NCBI RefSeq assembly: GCF_005886875.1
Contig: NZ_PNBY01000034.1
Location: 1 to 64,000 of the forward strand
DNA length: 64,000 nt
Direction: 5' to 3'
Source: Pseudoalteromonas aurantia
GTDB taxonomy: Bacteria; Pseudomonadota; Gammaproteobacteria; Enterobacterales; Alteromonadaceae
This document shows, one piece after another, positions 1 to 8,788 of this stretch. Made by a program: the position numbers and the translations under genes. Each line of letters opens with the position of its first letter. Position 1 is the stretch's first letter. The notes beneath the pieces are model-generated. The model had not been told where the DNA came from. It worked only from the letters and a program-made list of their open reading frames with translations, and ran no database searches.

Positions 1-258
1 GGCCTTTTTTAAGATCTCCTTTTCCATCCTGAGTTCTTTATTTTTCTTGCGCAGCCTCAACAGCTCTGTTCGTTCATCTGCACTTAAATTGGTCCCAGAT
101 TGCTCAGCTTCAAACTTAGCTTTCCAGTTATAGAGTATTTTATCTGTGATACCTAAAGACGCCGCTGCTTTTGGTACGCTGTAACCTTGCTCAGTTACCA
201 ATGCCACAGCTTCTTGCTTAAATTCAGCCGTATAATTTCTGTTTGTTCGCTTTGTCAT
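1..258 (-). CDS. IS3-family transposase OrfA, N-terminal part (runs off window)
   Basis: The first 86 codons are visible, from the ATG at 258. The protein begins MTKRTNRNYTAEFKQEAV and continues through an HTH_Tnp_1-type helix-turn-helix (YSVPKAAASLGITDKILYNW, about residues 26-45). A charged helix follows (ADERTELLRLRKKNKELRME) that resembles the leucine-zipper region of OrfA proteins. In IS3 elements OrfA binds the ends and is fused to the DDE integrase OrfB by frameshifting. No stop or frameshift is seen in the visible part, so it may be intact. The lack of OrfB here is only due to the window edge. Confidence 0.85.
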   Translation of the reverse strand, partial: MTKRTNRNYTAEFKQEAVALVTEQGYSVPKAAASLGITDKILYNWKAKFEAEQSGTNLSADERTELLRLRKKNKELRMEKEILKKA

Positions 259-322
259 TTAACACCTCAATAATTGGATTATATTCCATTATTAAAGTGT
301 CCTGTTTGATTAAAGCAGATCA
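1..322 (-). mobile_element. Edge of an IS3-family-like insertion sequence
   Basis: The left edge of the window carries the 5' end of an IS3-type transposase OrfA gene (1-258) and about 60 bases beyond its start. On the minus strand the element probably begins TGATCTGCTTTAATCAAAC, with its outer end at 322; the TG start and the short leader before OrfA fit IS3-family ends. The other end and OrfB lie outside the window, so the terminal repeat, the target duplication and the boundary cannot be confirmed. Confidence 0.6.
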
Positions 323-796
323 TTATATTGAAAATATATTTTGATGATCATGTGTCTTTCCGTAACGCTGATGGTGTGACATTAAATAACTGAGTGTGAA
401 ATAAATGTGAAATGATAAGGTGTAGTTAAAGACTTATACGATATAGGAGAGCTTGGGCTTATTAAGTCAAATAGTGAAGAGTAAATGTGTTATCCGAAGT
501 TCCGCAAAGTCATTTAAAGCAGGTGTTTTATAACGTAACTATTAGTGAGTCTTTTGTATTTTCTACGGGTAGTCTACTTTATGGTCATGTTTGTTTTTTT
601 TGAAAAATATCAAGTAAATCAGTTTTTCTGGTAACGGAGCTCGTCGTTGAGTGTTATAAAGGCGCTATTGAAACGTGTGTCTATAAATAGAGTATTATGA
701 TCTGTATTGAAATGGCTAGGCCACCTAATTCTGCTGCATTTAGGTGGCATAACATAGCTATGTGATACTCAATCTAGATTGATTGTATTTCTACAC
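323..796. other. Intergenic region between IS edge and gor
   Basis: About 470 bases are without a convincing gene on either strand. The only structure seen is the inverted repeat at 720-748 near the 3' end of gor. The stretch is AT-rich and may be the remnant of the sequence into which the IS inserted. Confidence 0.5.
720..748 (-). terminator. Hairpin downstream of gor
   Basis: GCCACCTAA (720-728) is perfectly complementary to TTAGGTGGC (740-748) around an 11-base loop, about 50 bases past the gor stop. No clear U-run follows on the minus strand, so intrinsic termination is plausible but not secure. Confidence 0.4.
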
Positions 797-2155
797 CTAC
801 CTCATAGTAACAAATTCTTCGCTGCCAGTTGGGTGTATCGCAACCACTGCATCAAAGTCTGCTTTGGTCGCGCCCATTTTCATGGCAACGGCAAAGCCTT
901 GGATCATTTCATCCACTGCAAATCCAATACCATGTAAGCCAACCACTTTCTCTTCAGGGCCAACACACACTAGCTTCATTTTACAAGGCTGACGATGGGC
1001 TGTAACTGCGGTGTACATGGCCGCAAAAGATGAACTATATACTTTAACTTGATCTTCACCATACTGTGTAATTGCATCGGGTTCAGTTAAACCGATTGTA
1101 CCAATTGGTGGGTGACTGAATACCACTGTTGGTACTAAGTTATAATCCATTTTTGCATTGGGTAATTCAGGGTTGAACAAGCGTTCTGCCAACATACGGC
1201 CAGCTTTAACAGCCACGGGCGTAAGCTCTATGCCCCCTTCCATAATATCGCCTAACGCATAAATACCATCCACCGAGGTGTTTTGAAATTCATCTACTTT
1301 GATAAAACCACGCTGGTTGGTATCAACGTCGGTGGCTTTTAGATTGATCAAGTCGGTGACTGGCTCTCGACCGATTGCCCAAATAAGTTGCTCCACGTTG
1401 TGACTTTCCCCATTTTCAAGGTGCAGAGTCACAGAGCCGTCGGCTTCTTTGACAATTTCTTTCGGTGTTGAGTGGGTGTGAAGTGTTGGGCCTTCTTTTT
1501 CCATTACTTCAGTGAGGGTTTCTACAATGAGCGGATCAAAACTGCGTAATGGGGCGTGTTTACGAACGAATAAATGGGTGTCAGTGCCTAATCCATGTAA
1601 AACACCCGCTAATTCAACGGCAATATACCCTGCACCAATTACAGCAACACTGCGTGGTTGCTCATTTAGCTCAAAAAAACCATTGGAGTCGATACCGTGC
1701 TCAGCACCCGGTATGTTTGGTACCGATGGACGACCGCCTACCGCAATACAAATGTGATCAGCGGTGTAGTGCTCACCATTAACTTCAAGCGTTTTGTTGT
1801 CAATAAACTTAGCAAAGCCATTGATCACGGTAACGCCATTTTTGGCTAAATAGCCATTATAACCTTGATGAATGCGACCAATATATGCCTGACGACTTTC
1901 AACTAGTTTGGACCAATTGAAGTTTTTCAGTTCAACATCAAATCCGTAGTCGGGCGCATATAATTTAATTGCTTCAGCGACTTGCGCGCCATGCCACATA
2001 ACTTTTTTTGGCACACACCCGACATTTACGCAGGTTCCACCCATGTGCTTGGCTTCAATAATGGCTACTTTTGCGCCACGCATTGCAGCTCGGTTTGCAG
2101 AAGCAATACCACCACTGCCTCCACCAATAGCAATATAATCAAAATGTTGAGCCAT
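797..2155 (-). CDS. gor: Glutathione-disulfide reductase
   Basis: This cytoplasmic flavoenzyme reduces GSSG to GSH with NADPH. The 452-residue length is normal for Gor. An N-terminal FAD-binding Rossmann motif (GGGSGG, residues 11-16) precedes the redox disulfide motif [13 protein letters not shown] with Cys42 and Cys47. A second, NADPH-binding glycine motif is present ([13 protein letters not shown]). The C-terminal dimerisation domain ends with HPTGSEE, giving the catalytic His441 and Glu446. The gene is divergent from prlC with about 270 bases between them, and reads towards the IS edge. The SxxMRP-type variation that would suggest trypanothione or mycothione reductase is not seen, so Gor is the straightforward call. 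Confidence 0.95.
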   Translation of the reverse strand: MAQHFDYIAIGGGSGGIASANRAAMRGAKVAIIEAKHMGGTCVNVGCVPKKVMWHGAQVAEAIKLYAPDYGFDVELKNFNWSKLVESRQAYIGRIHQGYNGYLAKNGVTVINGFAKFIDNKTLEVNGEHYTADHICIAVGGRPSVPNIPGAEHGIDSNGFFELNEQPRSVAVIGAGYIAVELAGVLHGLGTDTHLFVRKHAPLRSFDPLIVETLTEVMEKEGPTLHTHSTPKEIVKEADGSVTLHLENGESHNVEQLIWAIGREPVTDLINLKATDVDTNQRGFIKVDEFQNTSVDGIYALGDIMEGGIELTPVAVKAGRMLAERLFNPELPNAKMDYNLVPTVVFSHPPIGTIGLTEPDAITQYGEDQVKVYSSSFAAMYTAVTAHRQPCKMKLVCVGPEEKVVGLHGIGFAVDEMIQGFAVAMKMGATKADFDAVVAIHPTGSEEFVTMR

Positions 2156-2427
2156 AATTTACCCTTAAAAATTAAATAATATGTTCTACGCTTAAAGTAG
2201 TAAGACCATCAAGCCGATGAAAAAATAACAGTGTAATACCAATTTACGCAAAGATCTGAAATTTGTGCGTGATGATAACTTAAGCTTAACGGAAGAATAC
2301 GTATACATGATCACTTTAGAACAGGTATATGCTTTCTTTTAGGTTGATCAGAATTCTTTGTTACTGCTTGAAATAGCGATGTTTGCCCCAATTTCAACAT
2401 CTAGATAAAAAATAAAAGAGAGATTAC

Positions 2428-4473
2428 ATGAGCAATCCATTAATCGGGCTTGAAGGCCTACCGCCATTTTCTAAGATCCAGCCAGAGCATGTAGTACCCG
2501 CCCTTAAAGAAGCGATTGCTCACTGTCGTAAAACCATTGATGATGTGCTGACTAACAGTGTATTTAATTGGGAAAACTTGGTACTACCATTAGAAGAGGC
2601 GGATGATAAGCTGTCGCGTATGTGGTCGCCTGTTTCGCATATGCACTCAGTGGTTAATTCAGATGCGTTGCGAGAGGCCTACGATGAGTGCTTACCCCTG
2701 ATCTCTGAATATTCTACTTACTGTGGTCAGCATCAAGGGTTATATAATGCTTACAAAGCAGTAAAAGAGTCTGCTGAATTTTCAACATTGTCTATTGCTC
2801 AGCAAACCACTATCGACAATCAGCTGCGTGATTTTGCATTATCAGGCATCGCATTAAATGAACAACAGCAAAACCGTTATGGCGAAATAAGTGCGCGTTT
2901 ATCCGAATTGGGTGCAAAGTTTGGTAATAATGTGATGGATGCCACACAAGCTTGGCAAAAACATATTACAGATGAGAGTCAATTATCAGGTCTTCCTGAA
3001 TCTGCACTCGCATTAGCTGCGCATACAGCACAAAGCAAAGAGTTAGAAGGGTGGGTATTTACCCTCGATTTCCCGTCTTATTTACCAGTGATGACGTATG
3101 CCGATAATCGTGAGTTACGCGAAGAAGCGTATCGTGCATTTTCAACCAGAGCGTCTGATCAAGGACCAAATGCCAATGAATTCGATAACTCTGAGATTAT
3201 GGCTGAAGCGCTAGCCTTGCGTCATGAAATAGCACAATTACTTGGTTTTGATAGCTATGCTCATAAATCACTGGCAACAAAAATGGCCGATTCACCGGGG
3301 CAAGTATTTGAGTTTTTAAATGATTTAGCTGAAAAATCCAAAGCACAAGCCAATGGCGAATTAAAAGAGCTTGTTGAATTTGCCGAGCAGGCACATGGCA
3401 TTAGTGAACTACAAGCTTGGGACTATGGCTATTATGGTGAAAAGCTAAAACAAGACAAGTATACGATTTCTGATGAACAATTACGCCCATACTTCCCAGC
3501 AAACCGTGTACTGAACGGCTTATTTGAAACGGTTAATCGTTTATTCGGTATTAAAGTAACTGAAATGACAGACTTTGATAGTTACCACAGCGATGTGCGT
3601 TTTTTTGCGATACATGATAAAGCCGATGAATTACGTGGTCACTTTTATTTAGATTTGTATGCGCGCGAGCATAAAAGAGGCGGTGCGTGGATGGATGATT
3701 GCATGGGCAGAAAGGTGCGTGCAAATGGCCAACTTCAGACACCAGTTGCTTATTTGGTGTGTAATTTCAATAAAGCGGTTGGAGATAAACCTGCATTATT
3801 TACCCATAATGAAGTCACTACATTATTCCATGAGTTTGGCCATGGTATTCACCATATGCTAACACAAGTTGATGCAGCACCAGTGGCGGGTATTAATGGG
3901 GTTGCATGGGATGCGGTTGAGCTACCAAGTCAGTTTCTTGAAAACTGGTGTTACGATGAAGAAGCGCTGAGTTTTATTTCTGGGCACTACGAAACAAACG
4001 AGCCATTACCAAAAGAGTTACTAGATAAGTTATTAGCGGCTAAAAACTATCAATCTGCGATGCAAATGTTGCGTCAAATTGAATTTAGCTTATTTGATTT
4101 CCATATTCATGCTGATTATCAAGCCGATTCAGGGTGCCAAATTCAACAAGTGTTAAATACCGTACGGGAAAAAGTCGCGGTCGTGAAAGCGCCAGAGTTT
4201 AATCGTTTCCAACATGGTTTTAGTCATATTTTTGCCGGTGGTTACAGTGCTGGGTATTATTCGTATAAGTGGGCTGAAGTTCTGTCAGCGGATGCATTCT
4301 CTAAGTTTGAAGAAGAGGGGATCTTTAATGCTGAGACAGGTCAGGCATTTATGGAAAACATATTAGAAATGGGCGGGTCTGAATCACCAATGACATTATT
4401 TACTCGTTTTCGTGGTCGAGCACCACAAGTGGATGCATTGCTGCGCCACAGTGGTATTGATGTAGCAGCATAA
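2428..4473 (+). CDS. prlC: Oligopeptidase A (M3 zinc metallopeptidase)
   Basis: This cytoplasmic oligopeptidase degrades short peptides, including cleaved signal peptides. The 681 residues match the usual OpdA length of about 680. The zinc site HEFGH is at residues 468-472, and the third ligand lies in the following helix (ELPSQFLENW region). The N-terminus MSNPLIGLEGLPPFSKI is typical of PrlC. The ATG at 2428 follows the purine-rich stretch AAAAGAGAG. A terminator-like hairpin lies at 4504-4525. In E. coli prlC is cotranscribed with rsmJ (yhiQ); here a response-regulator gene is inserted between them. No missing catalytic residue was noticed. Confidence 0.95.
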   Translation: MSNPLIGLEGLPPFSKIQPEHVVPALKEAIAHCRKTIDDVLTNSVFNWENLVLPLEEADDKLSRMWSPVSHMHSVVNSDALREAYDECLPLISEYSTYCGQHQGLYNAYKAVKESAEFSTLSIAQQTTIDNQLRDFALSGIALNEQQQNRYGEISARLSELGAKFGNNVMDATQAWQKHITDESQLSGLPESALALAAHTAQSKELEGWVFTLDFPSYLPVMTYADNRELREEAYRAFSTRASDQGPNANEFDNSEIMAEALALRHEIAQLLGFDSYAHKSLATKMADSPGQVFEFLNDLAEKSKAQANGELKELVEFAEQAHGISELQAWDYGYYGEKLKQDKYTISDEQLRPYFPANRVLNGLFETVNRLFGIKVTEMTDFDSYHSDVRFFAIHDKADELRGHFYLDLYAREHKRGGAWMDDCMGRKVRANGQLQTPVAYLVCNFNKAVGDKPALFTHNEVTTLFHEFGHGIHHMLTQVDAAPVAGINGVAWDAVELPSQFLENWCYDEEALSFISGHYETNEPLPKELLDKLLAAKNYQSAMQMLRQIEFSLFDFHIHADYQADSGCQIQQVLNTVREKVAVVKAPEFNRFQHGFSHIFAGGYSAGYYSYKWAEVLSADAFSKFEEEGIFNAETGQAFMENILEMGGSESPMTLFTRFRGRAPQVDALLRHSGIDVAA

Positions 4474-4503
4474 CACAGCAGTAAAACAGCGCTGTATAAA
4501 GAT

Positions 4504-4525
4504 AAAAGTACCTAAGGGTGCTTTT
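4504..4525 (+). terminator. Intrinsic terminator after prlC
   Basis: AAAAGTACC (4504-4512) pairs with GGTGCTTTT (4517-4525), with one G-T pair and a 4-base loop, and is followed by ATTTTAT. It lies about 30 bases past the prlC stop. Confidence 0.7.
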
Positions 4526-4603
4526 ATTTTATCTGAAACTTGCTCGCAAATTTATCATCTCGGTCTATGCTTTTTAAAGAAATGATTTGATAGGGAAAGC
4601 ACA

Positions 4604-5764
4604 ATGACCAAATTGGTGTTGGCTATAGATGATGACAAATTAGTGCACCATATTATAGAAGAGGCATTGTCGCACTTTTGTAAATTGATACACGCCAAAA
4701 ATGGTGACGATGGCTTGCGCCTTGCTGAAAAGTATCACCCAGACATAATTTTACTCGATGTTGAAATGCCGGGCATATCGGGCTTTGAAGTATGCGAAAA
4801 ACTAAAAAAGTCACGCCGTACAGCGGATATACCGGTGATGTTCCTTTCGTCTAAGTCAGAACTTTCTGAGCGAATGCGAGGCTACAATGCGGGGGCGTCA
4901 GACTACGTGGCTAAACCCTTCGAAAGCGATGAACTTATTGCTCGTATCAAAGTGTTAGATGCGTATCGCCAACAATCTCGTAAGTTAACGTTAGATGTAC
5001 GCAGAGCTCAGATCACTGCCGAGATAGCCATGACTGACTCTGGTGATATGGGGCGGATCATGCGCTATGTTGGTCAGTCGTATAACGCCCATGATTTAAC
5101 CACTCTGTCGGATTACTTCTTTGAATTTTTTGTGCCATTACGGCTAGAGGTTGCTGTGGCATTTTGGTATCACGATACACAAGTGTTTTTATCTGGTAAT
5201 GGTGCCATGCAGCCAATAGAACAAGAACTACTGAGTAAGCATCGTGATGGCAGCCGCTTTGTTGATTTTGGCCGTCGGACAATTATTAACTACCCGAAGG
5301 TTTCTTTGTTGATTAAAAATATGCCAGTGGATGATAATGCCATGTATGGGCGTTACAAAGATTTGTTACCGCACATTTTAGAGGCGACTAATGCAAAAAT
5401 AAAAGATATGGAAGTCAGTGAAGAAGCATTGAGTAAAGTGGATCAAATTGGCCGTGTTTTTGAAGAGTTATCAGATCAACTGGCTGGTATTGGCGGCCAT
5501 CATTCAAGTAAAGTAAATGAATTTGGAGCCTTGGTGCAGCAAATTCATAGCTTAAAAGACAGGCAGCTGACGGCAGAGCAAATAAAAGCACTAGATAAAC
5601 TCTGCCAACATTTTTCGTTTGTGGATGACGAGTTATCAATTATCAAGTTTAAGTTGTCGGATATTACCGAGGCACGGCATCAATTAATTGAAAGCTTAAA
5701 TAAAATTGCGAAGCCTTGGGGTGAAGAAGAAGTTGCGGCACAAACTGATATTGAGTTATTTTAA
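4604..5764 (+). CDS. Response regulator with unrecognised C-terminal output region
   Basis: Residues 1-120 form a CheY-like receiver: acidic residues 9-11, phosphoacceptor Asp52 in IILLDVEMPG, and the switch Lys in YVAKPFES. The rest does not match a DNA-binding, GGDEF, EAL or HD-GYP output that I recognise. Residues about 140-270 look like a folded alpha/beta domain, and the last 110 residues are mostly helical and probably coiled. The same architecture occurs in the protein encoded at 36691-37824, with shared segments such as DMGRIMRYV/EMGQIVNYI and SLLIKNMPVDD/SVLILNMPKDE. No cognate kinase gene is adjacent. The role is unknown; it may act by protein-protein interaction. Confidence 0.85.
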   Translation: MTKLVLAIDDDKLVHHIIEEALSHFCKLIHAKNGDDGLRLAEKYHPDIILLDVEMPGISGFEVCEKLKKSRRTADIPVMFLSSKSELSERMRGYNAGASDYVAKPFESDELIARIKVLDAYRQQSRKLTLDVRRAQITAEIAMTDSGDMGRIMRYVGQSYNAHDLTTLSDYFFEFFVPLRLEVAVAFWYHDTQVFLSGNGAMQPIEQELLSKHRDGSRFVDFGRRTIINYPKVSLLIKNMPVDDNAMYGRYKDLLPHILEATNAKIKDMEVSEEALSKVDQIGRVFEELSDQLAGIGGHHSSKVNEFGALVQQIHSLKDRQLTAEQIKALDKLCQHFSFVDDELSIIKFKLSDITEARHQLIESLNKIAKPWGEEEVAAQTDIELF

Positions 5765-5871
5765 CTTTCTTATCGCAAATGGCATTAACTTTGGGGCATG
5801 AAGCAAGTTTTTATGTCGTGTGGATTACTGATTAGATATACTGTGAAGGCCATGATTTTAGGAGCTTGCAG

Positions 5872-6636
5872 TTGGTTATTCATACCCCTTTCCCAGAAAA
5901 CCGCCCATATTTAGAACAAATTGAGCAAAAATTTGCGTTGCCTGCATGGACGCAAAACCATGCGCAAGGTAAAGATTTTAAATTAATATATGACCAATTA
6001 GGGCTCCAGTTATTTAAAAGTGATGAACCTAAGTTAGGGGCGATTCAAGTTGATTTTGTCACCGGAGCAAGTGCGCATCGTCGTAAGTTTGGCGGTGGAA
6101 AAGGCCAAGCGATTGCCAAAGCAGTTGGCTTAAATAAAGGGGCCACCCCCCATGTTTTAGATGCAACAGCAGGACTTGGACGAGATGCATTTGTATTGGC
6201 ATCACTTGGTTGTCAAGTCACCTTACATGAACGCCACCCAGTTGTGGCCGCACTGTTATACGATGGCTTACAACGTGCTTATCAGGATGCAGATATTGGA
6301 CCTTGGATGCAAAGCAATATGGCCATGGCATTTGGCTCTAGTCATGCGCTTTTGGCCGCAACGACGTGTCAGCCTGATGTGGTGTATTTAGATCCGATGT
6401 TTCCACATCGCGAAAAGTCAGCATTGGTAAAAAAAGAAATGCGCGTTTTTCAAACCTTGGTTGGAGAGGATCATGATGCGGATGGGCTATTTGACTTTGC
6501 TTACGCGCTTGCCAGTAAACGAGTGGTGGTTAAGCGTCCAGACTATGCACCTTTTTTGAATAATAAAAAGCCCAGCATGCAGATCACCACTAAGAAAAAC
6601 CGTTTTGATGTTTATGTAAAATCAGCGATGAAATAA
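5872..6636 (+). CDS. rsmJ: 16S rRNA (guanine-1516-N2)-methyltransferase
   Basis: RsmJ (YhiQ) methylates G1516 of 16S rRNA using S-adenosylmethionine. The SAM-binding motif [17 protein letters not shown] and the catalytic-type motif YLDPMFP are present, as is the family-specific [19 protein letters not shown] segment. The reading frame opens at a TTG at 5866, but the GGAG at 5861-5864 is only one base from it. The next in-frame TTG at 5872 has normal spacing of 7 bases and is preferred, giving 254 residues. A hairpin follows at 6658-6689. Confidence 0.92.
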   Translation: MVIHTPFPENRPYLEQIEQKFALPAWTQNHAQGKDFKLIYDQLGLQLFKSDEPKLGAIQVDFVTGASAHRRKFGGGKGQAIAKAVGLNKGATPHVLDATAGLGRDAFVLASLGCQVTLHERHPVVAALLYDGLQRAYQDADIGPWMQSNMAMAFGSSHALLAATTCQPDVVYLDPMFPHREKSALVKKEMRVFQTLVGEDHDADGLFDFAYALASKRVVVKRPDYAPFLNNKKPSMQITTKKNRFDVYVKSAMK

Positions 6637-6657
6637 CAAAACACTCATTTACCTGAG

Positions 6658-6689
6658 GATAAAAGCTACGCCTAAAGTATGCTTTTATC
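6658..6689 (+). terminator. Hairpin after rsmJ
   Basis: GATAAAAGC (6658-6666) and GCTTTTATC (6681-6689) form a perfect 9-bp stem with a partly pairable loop. The sequence after it (TGTTGCTC) is only weakly U-rich. Confidence 0.5.
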
Positions 6690-6777
6690 TGTTGCTCAAC
6701 CTGAAACAAAGAAATTACATTAAACTGTCATAAAAGGTTAATACTCTACCGGTGCTACTCATTATTAGGATGTGATC

Positions 6778-8703
6778 ATGCGCGTATCTTCGTTTACTCG
6801 GCTCTTGGCAATACTCTTAGCTTTAGCCAGCATCTTCTTGGCAGGCGTTTTATTTTGGGCGTCAAATACTTTAAATACGTTAGATGTACAAAACACGGCG
6901 TACACTCAGTTAAAGAACACCATTTTGATTGACCTTGAAGGCAGTATTGAAGACTATCTAAAAGCAGGGGATAGTCAGCATTTAAGTCAATCTTCAGAGG
7001 TTATTACCGCCATTAAGGCCAATAGTTTATCTATATTGCCGATCAGCGTGAGTGGATTACTCACCAAACAGCTGGATAGTTTAGATAGCGACATAAACGG
7101 CAAGTATCGAGCTCTGGGTAAGTTGTCGGGCAATGAAATGGCGTTACTAGATAATGCGTTAAGGCAAATGGCAGGCTCGGCATCGTCGTTAATTAGTTAC
7201 ACATTAAAGGCGCAGCCACACCCTTTGAGTGCAGACTATTTTTCACTGGCATCCGACTATTATGCACAAGTGAGCAATCTGGGTATTTATACCTATCAAC
7301 TCAATGCCCATTTTGACAATACGACAGAGGCCAACTTGCAAAAAACCATCAGCAGCTTAAATACATTAGCGCGCAAATTGGAATCGCTCGACAATTTGGG
7401 TGTAATGTCTGAAATTGATGAGGATGAACTGTTTTTTGGTGGCGAGGCGGAAGATCTCGCGGAGGAAATAAAAGCTGAGCTAGTAAGCTGGCCAAAACGC
7501 TTTGATCGTGATTTACAAAGTACCTTAACGCAGGCAAAACAAAGGCAACAAGGTATAGATTCACTGCGTAACGACATTAAAGAGGTTGCTGACATCATGC
7601 TCAATGCTGAGCAACAATTAAAAGATGAACAGACTCAGTTAAAATACCAAGTATTGCTGATCTTTGGTGTTGCAATTGGCTTGTTGGTTTTATTAGCGGC
7701 CGCGGTTTATATAATGCAATTTAATCAGGTACTGACGCCCTTACGCCAATTACGCGATGGGTTTGCCGACTTGATCGAAAGTAATGAATTAAAAAATATT
7801 CATAGTAAACATGCCAATACCGAGCTCGGTGAAATAGCGACCTACTTTAATCAATTGATTGACCGACAGCGCAGTGAAGCGCAAGAGCGTTCGCATATGT
7901 TGGAAGTGATCAACGACTTTATGCAGCAAATGAGCGATAACCTTTCGCAAATAGGCTGCCAATCAGACACCACGTATGAGCAAGTTGAACAGACCGAGAC
8001 CATGCTGGTAACAATTAAAGCGTTAGGCGGAGAGGTGAACGATATCAACACCCAAGTCTCGGATAATGCCAGCAGCACTTATCAAGCTATGACGCAAAGC
8101 GTACAATTTGCAGACGCCATGCTTAATGCTAGCTCTGAAACGCAAAGCCGAGTTGAGCAAGGGTTAGCCAGCTTAAATGAGCTATTAAATGGCGTGTCGG
8201 ATGTGGGGAAAGTTATTGAAATGATCCGCACCATTGCAGAACAAACAAATTTGCTCGCTTTAAACGCTGCAATAGAGTCTGCGAGGGCGGGTGAGCATGG
8301 CCGAGGTTTTGCTGTGGTGGCTGATGAGGTGAGAAAACTCGCCCAGCAAACCCAAGATTCGCTGTCTGATATTAATCAGCAATTGGGTATTTTAGGTGAA
8401 AACTCAGAAAAAGTATCAACGCAAATATCGGCATTGGCGGACGATGCACAGTTGCAAACTTCTCATGCTCACGAGCTTAAACGTAATTCAGAAGGTGTCG
8501 CGACCAGTGCACAAAGTGCCAATCAAGTTGCCGATAACGCCATGGAGCTTGCCCAACAGCAAAACGGACTCTTAGAAAACTTTAGTGTGGCAATGTCACA
8601 AATGAAGCATCAAGTGAATAGTTCAGGGCAGCAGGTTATTGATATACAAGGGCAGTTACAAGAGCAAATGCAGCGAATAAGAACCAGTTTAGGATTGGTG
8701 TAA
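6778..8703 (+). CDS. Methyl-accepting chemotaxis protein
   Basis: This transmembrane chemoreceptor should signal to CheA/CheW. The N-terminal membrane helix ([19 protein letters not shown]) is followed by a helical periplasmic domain of about 260 residues, a second membrane helix near residues 290-315, a HAMP-like linker and the cytoplasmic signalling domain. The highly conserved hairpin tip is present ([19 protein letters not shown]). The frame extends to a GTG at 6772, but the ATG at 6778 has the TAGGA box at proper spacing, giving 641 residues. The ligand cannot be told. The gene stands alone between terminator-like hairpins and converges on the protease gene. Confidence 0.93.
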   Translation: MRVSSFTRLLAILLALASIFLAGVLFWASNTLNTLDVQNTAYTQLKNTILIDLEGSIEDYLKAGDSQHLSQSSEVITAIKANSLSILPISVSGLLTKQLDSLDSDINGKYRALGKLSGNEMALLDNALRQMAGSASSLISYTLKAQPHPLSADYFSLASDYYAQVSNLGIYTYQLNAHFDNTTEANLQKTISSLNTLARKLESLDNLGVMSEIDEDELFFGGEAEDLAEEIKAELVSWPKRFDRDLQSTLTQAKQRQQGIDSLRNDIKEVADIMLNAEQQLKDEQTQLKYQVLLIFGVAIGLLVLLAAAVYIMQFNQVLTPLRQLRDGFADLIESNELKNIHSKHANTELGEIATYFNQLIDRQRSEAQERSHMLEVINDFMQQMSDNLSQIGCQSDTTYEQVEQTETMLVTIKALGGEVNDINTQVSDNASSTYQAMTQSVQFADAMLNASSETQSRVEQGLASLNELLNGVSDVGKVIEMIRTIAEQTNLLALNAAIESARAGEHGRGFAVVADEVRKLAQQTQDSLSDINQQLGILGENSEKVSTQISALADDAQLQTSHAHELKRNSEGVATSAQSANQVADNAMELAQQQNGLLENFSVAMSQMKHQVNSSGQQVIDIQGQLQEQMQRIRTSLGLV

Positions 8704-8718
8704 GTGCAGTGAATAAAA

Positions 8719-8742
8719 AGGCCAAAGCGGTTGCTTTGGCCT
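8719..8742 (-). terminator. Strong terminator of the protease gene, possibly bidirectional
   Basis: AGGCCAAAGC (8719-8728) and GCTTTGGCCT (8733-8742) form a perfect 10-bp stem with a 4-base loop. On the minus strand it is followed directly by TTTTATTC, which suits termination of the protease gene. It lies between two convergent genes. Confidence 0.8.
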
Positions 8743-8788
8743 GCCCCAGGGAATGGGAGTGATTGCGAGTTGCTACAATCAGGTTGGG

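Noticed and set aside
7296..7604. 102-codon antisense frame in the chemoreceptor gene, and similar long antisense frames in hscB (21028-21462) and iscR (18422-18781)
   Set aside because: Shadows of real coding frames. They are Ser- or Cys-rich translations, lack start signals and lie entirely within well-identified genes.
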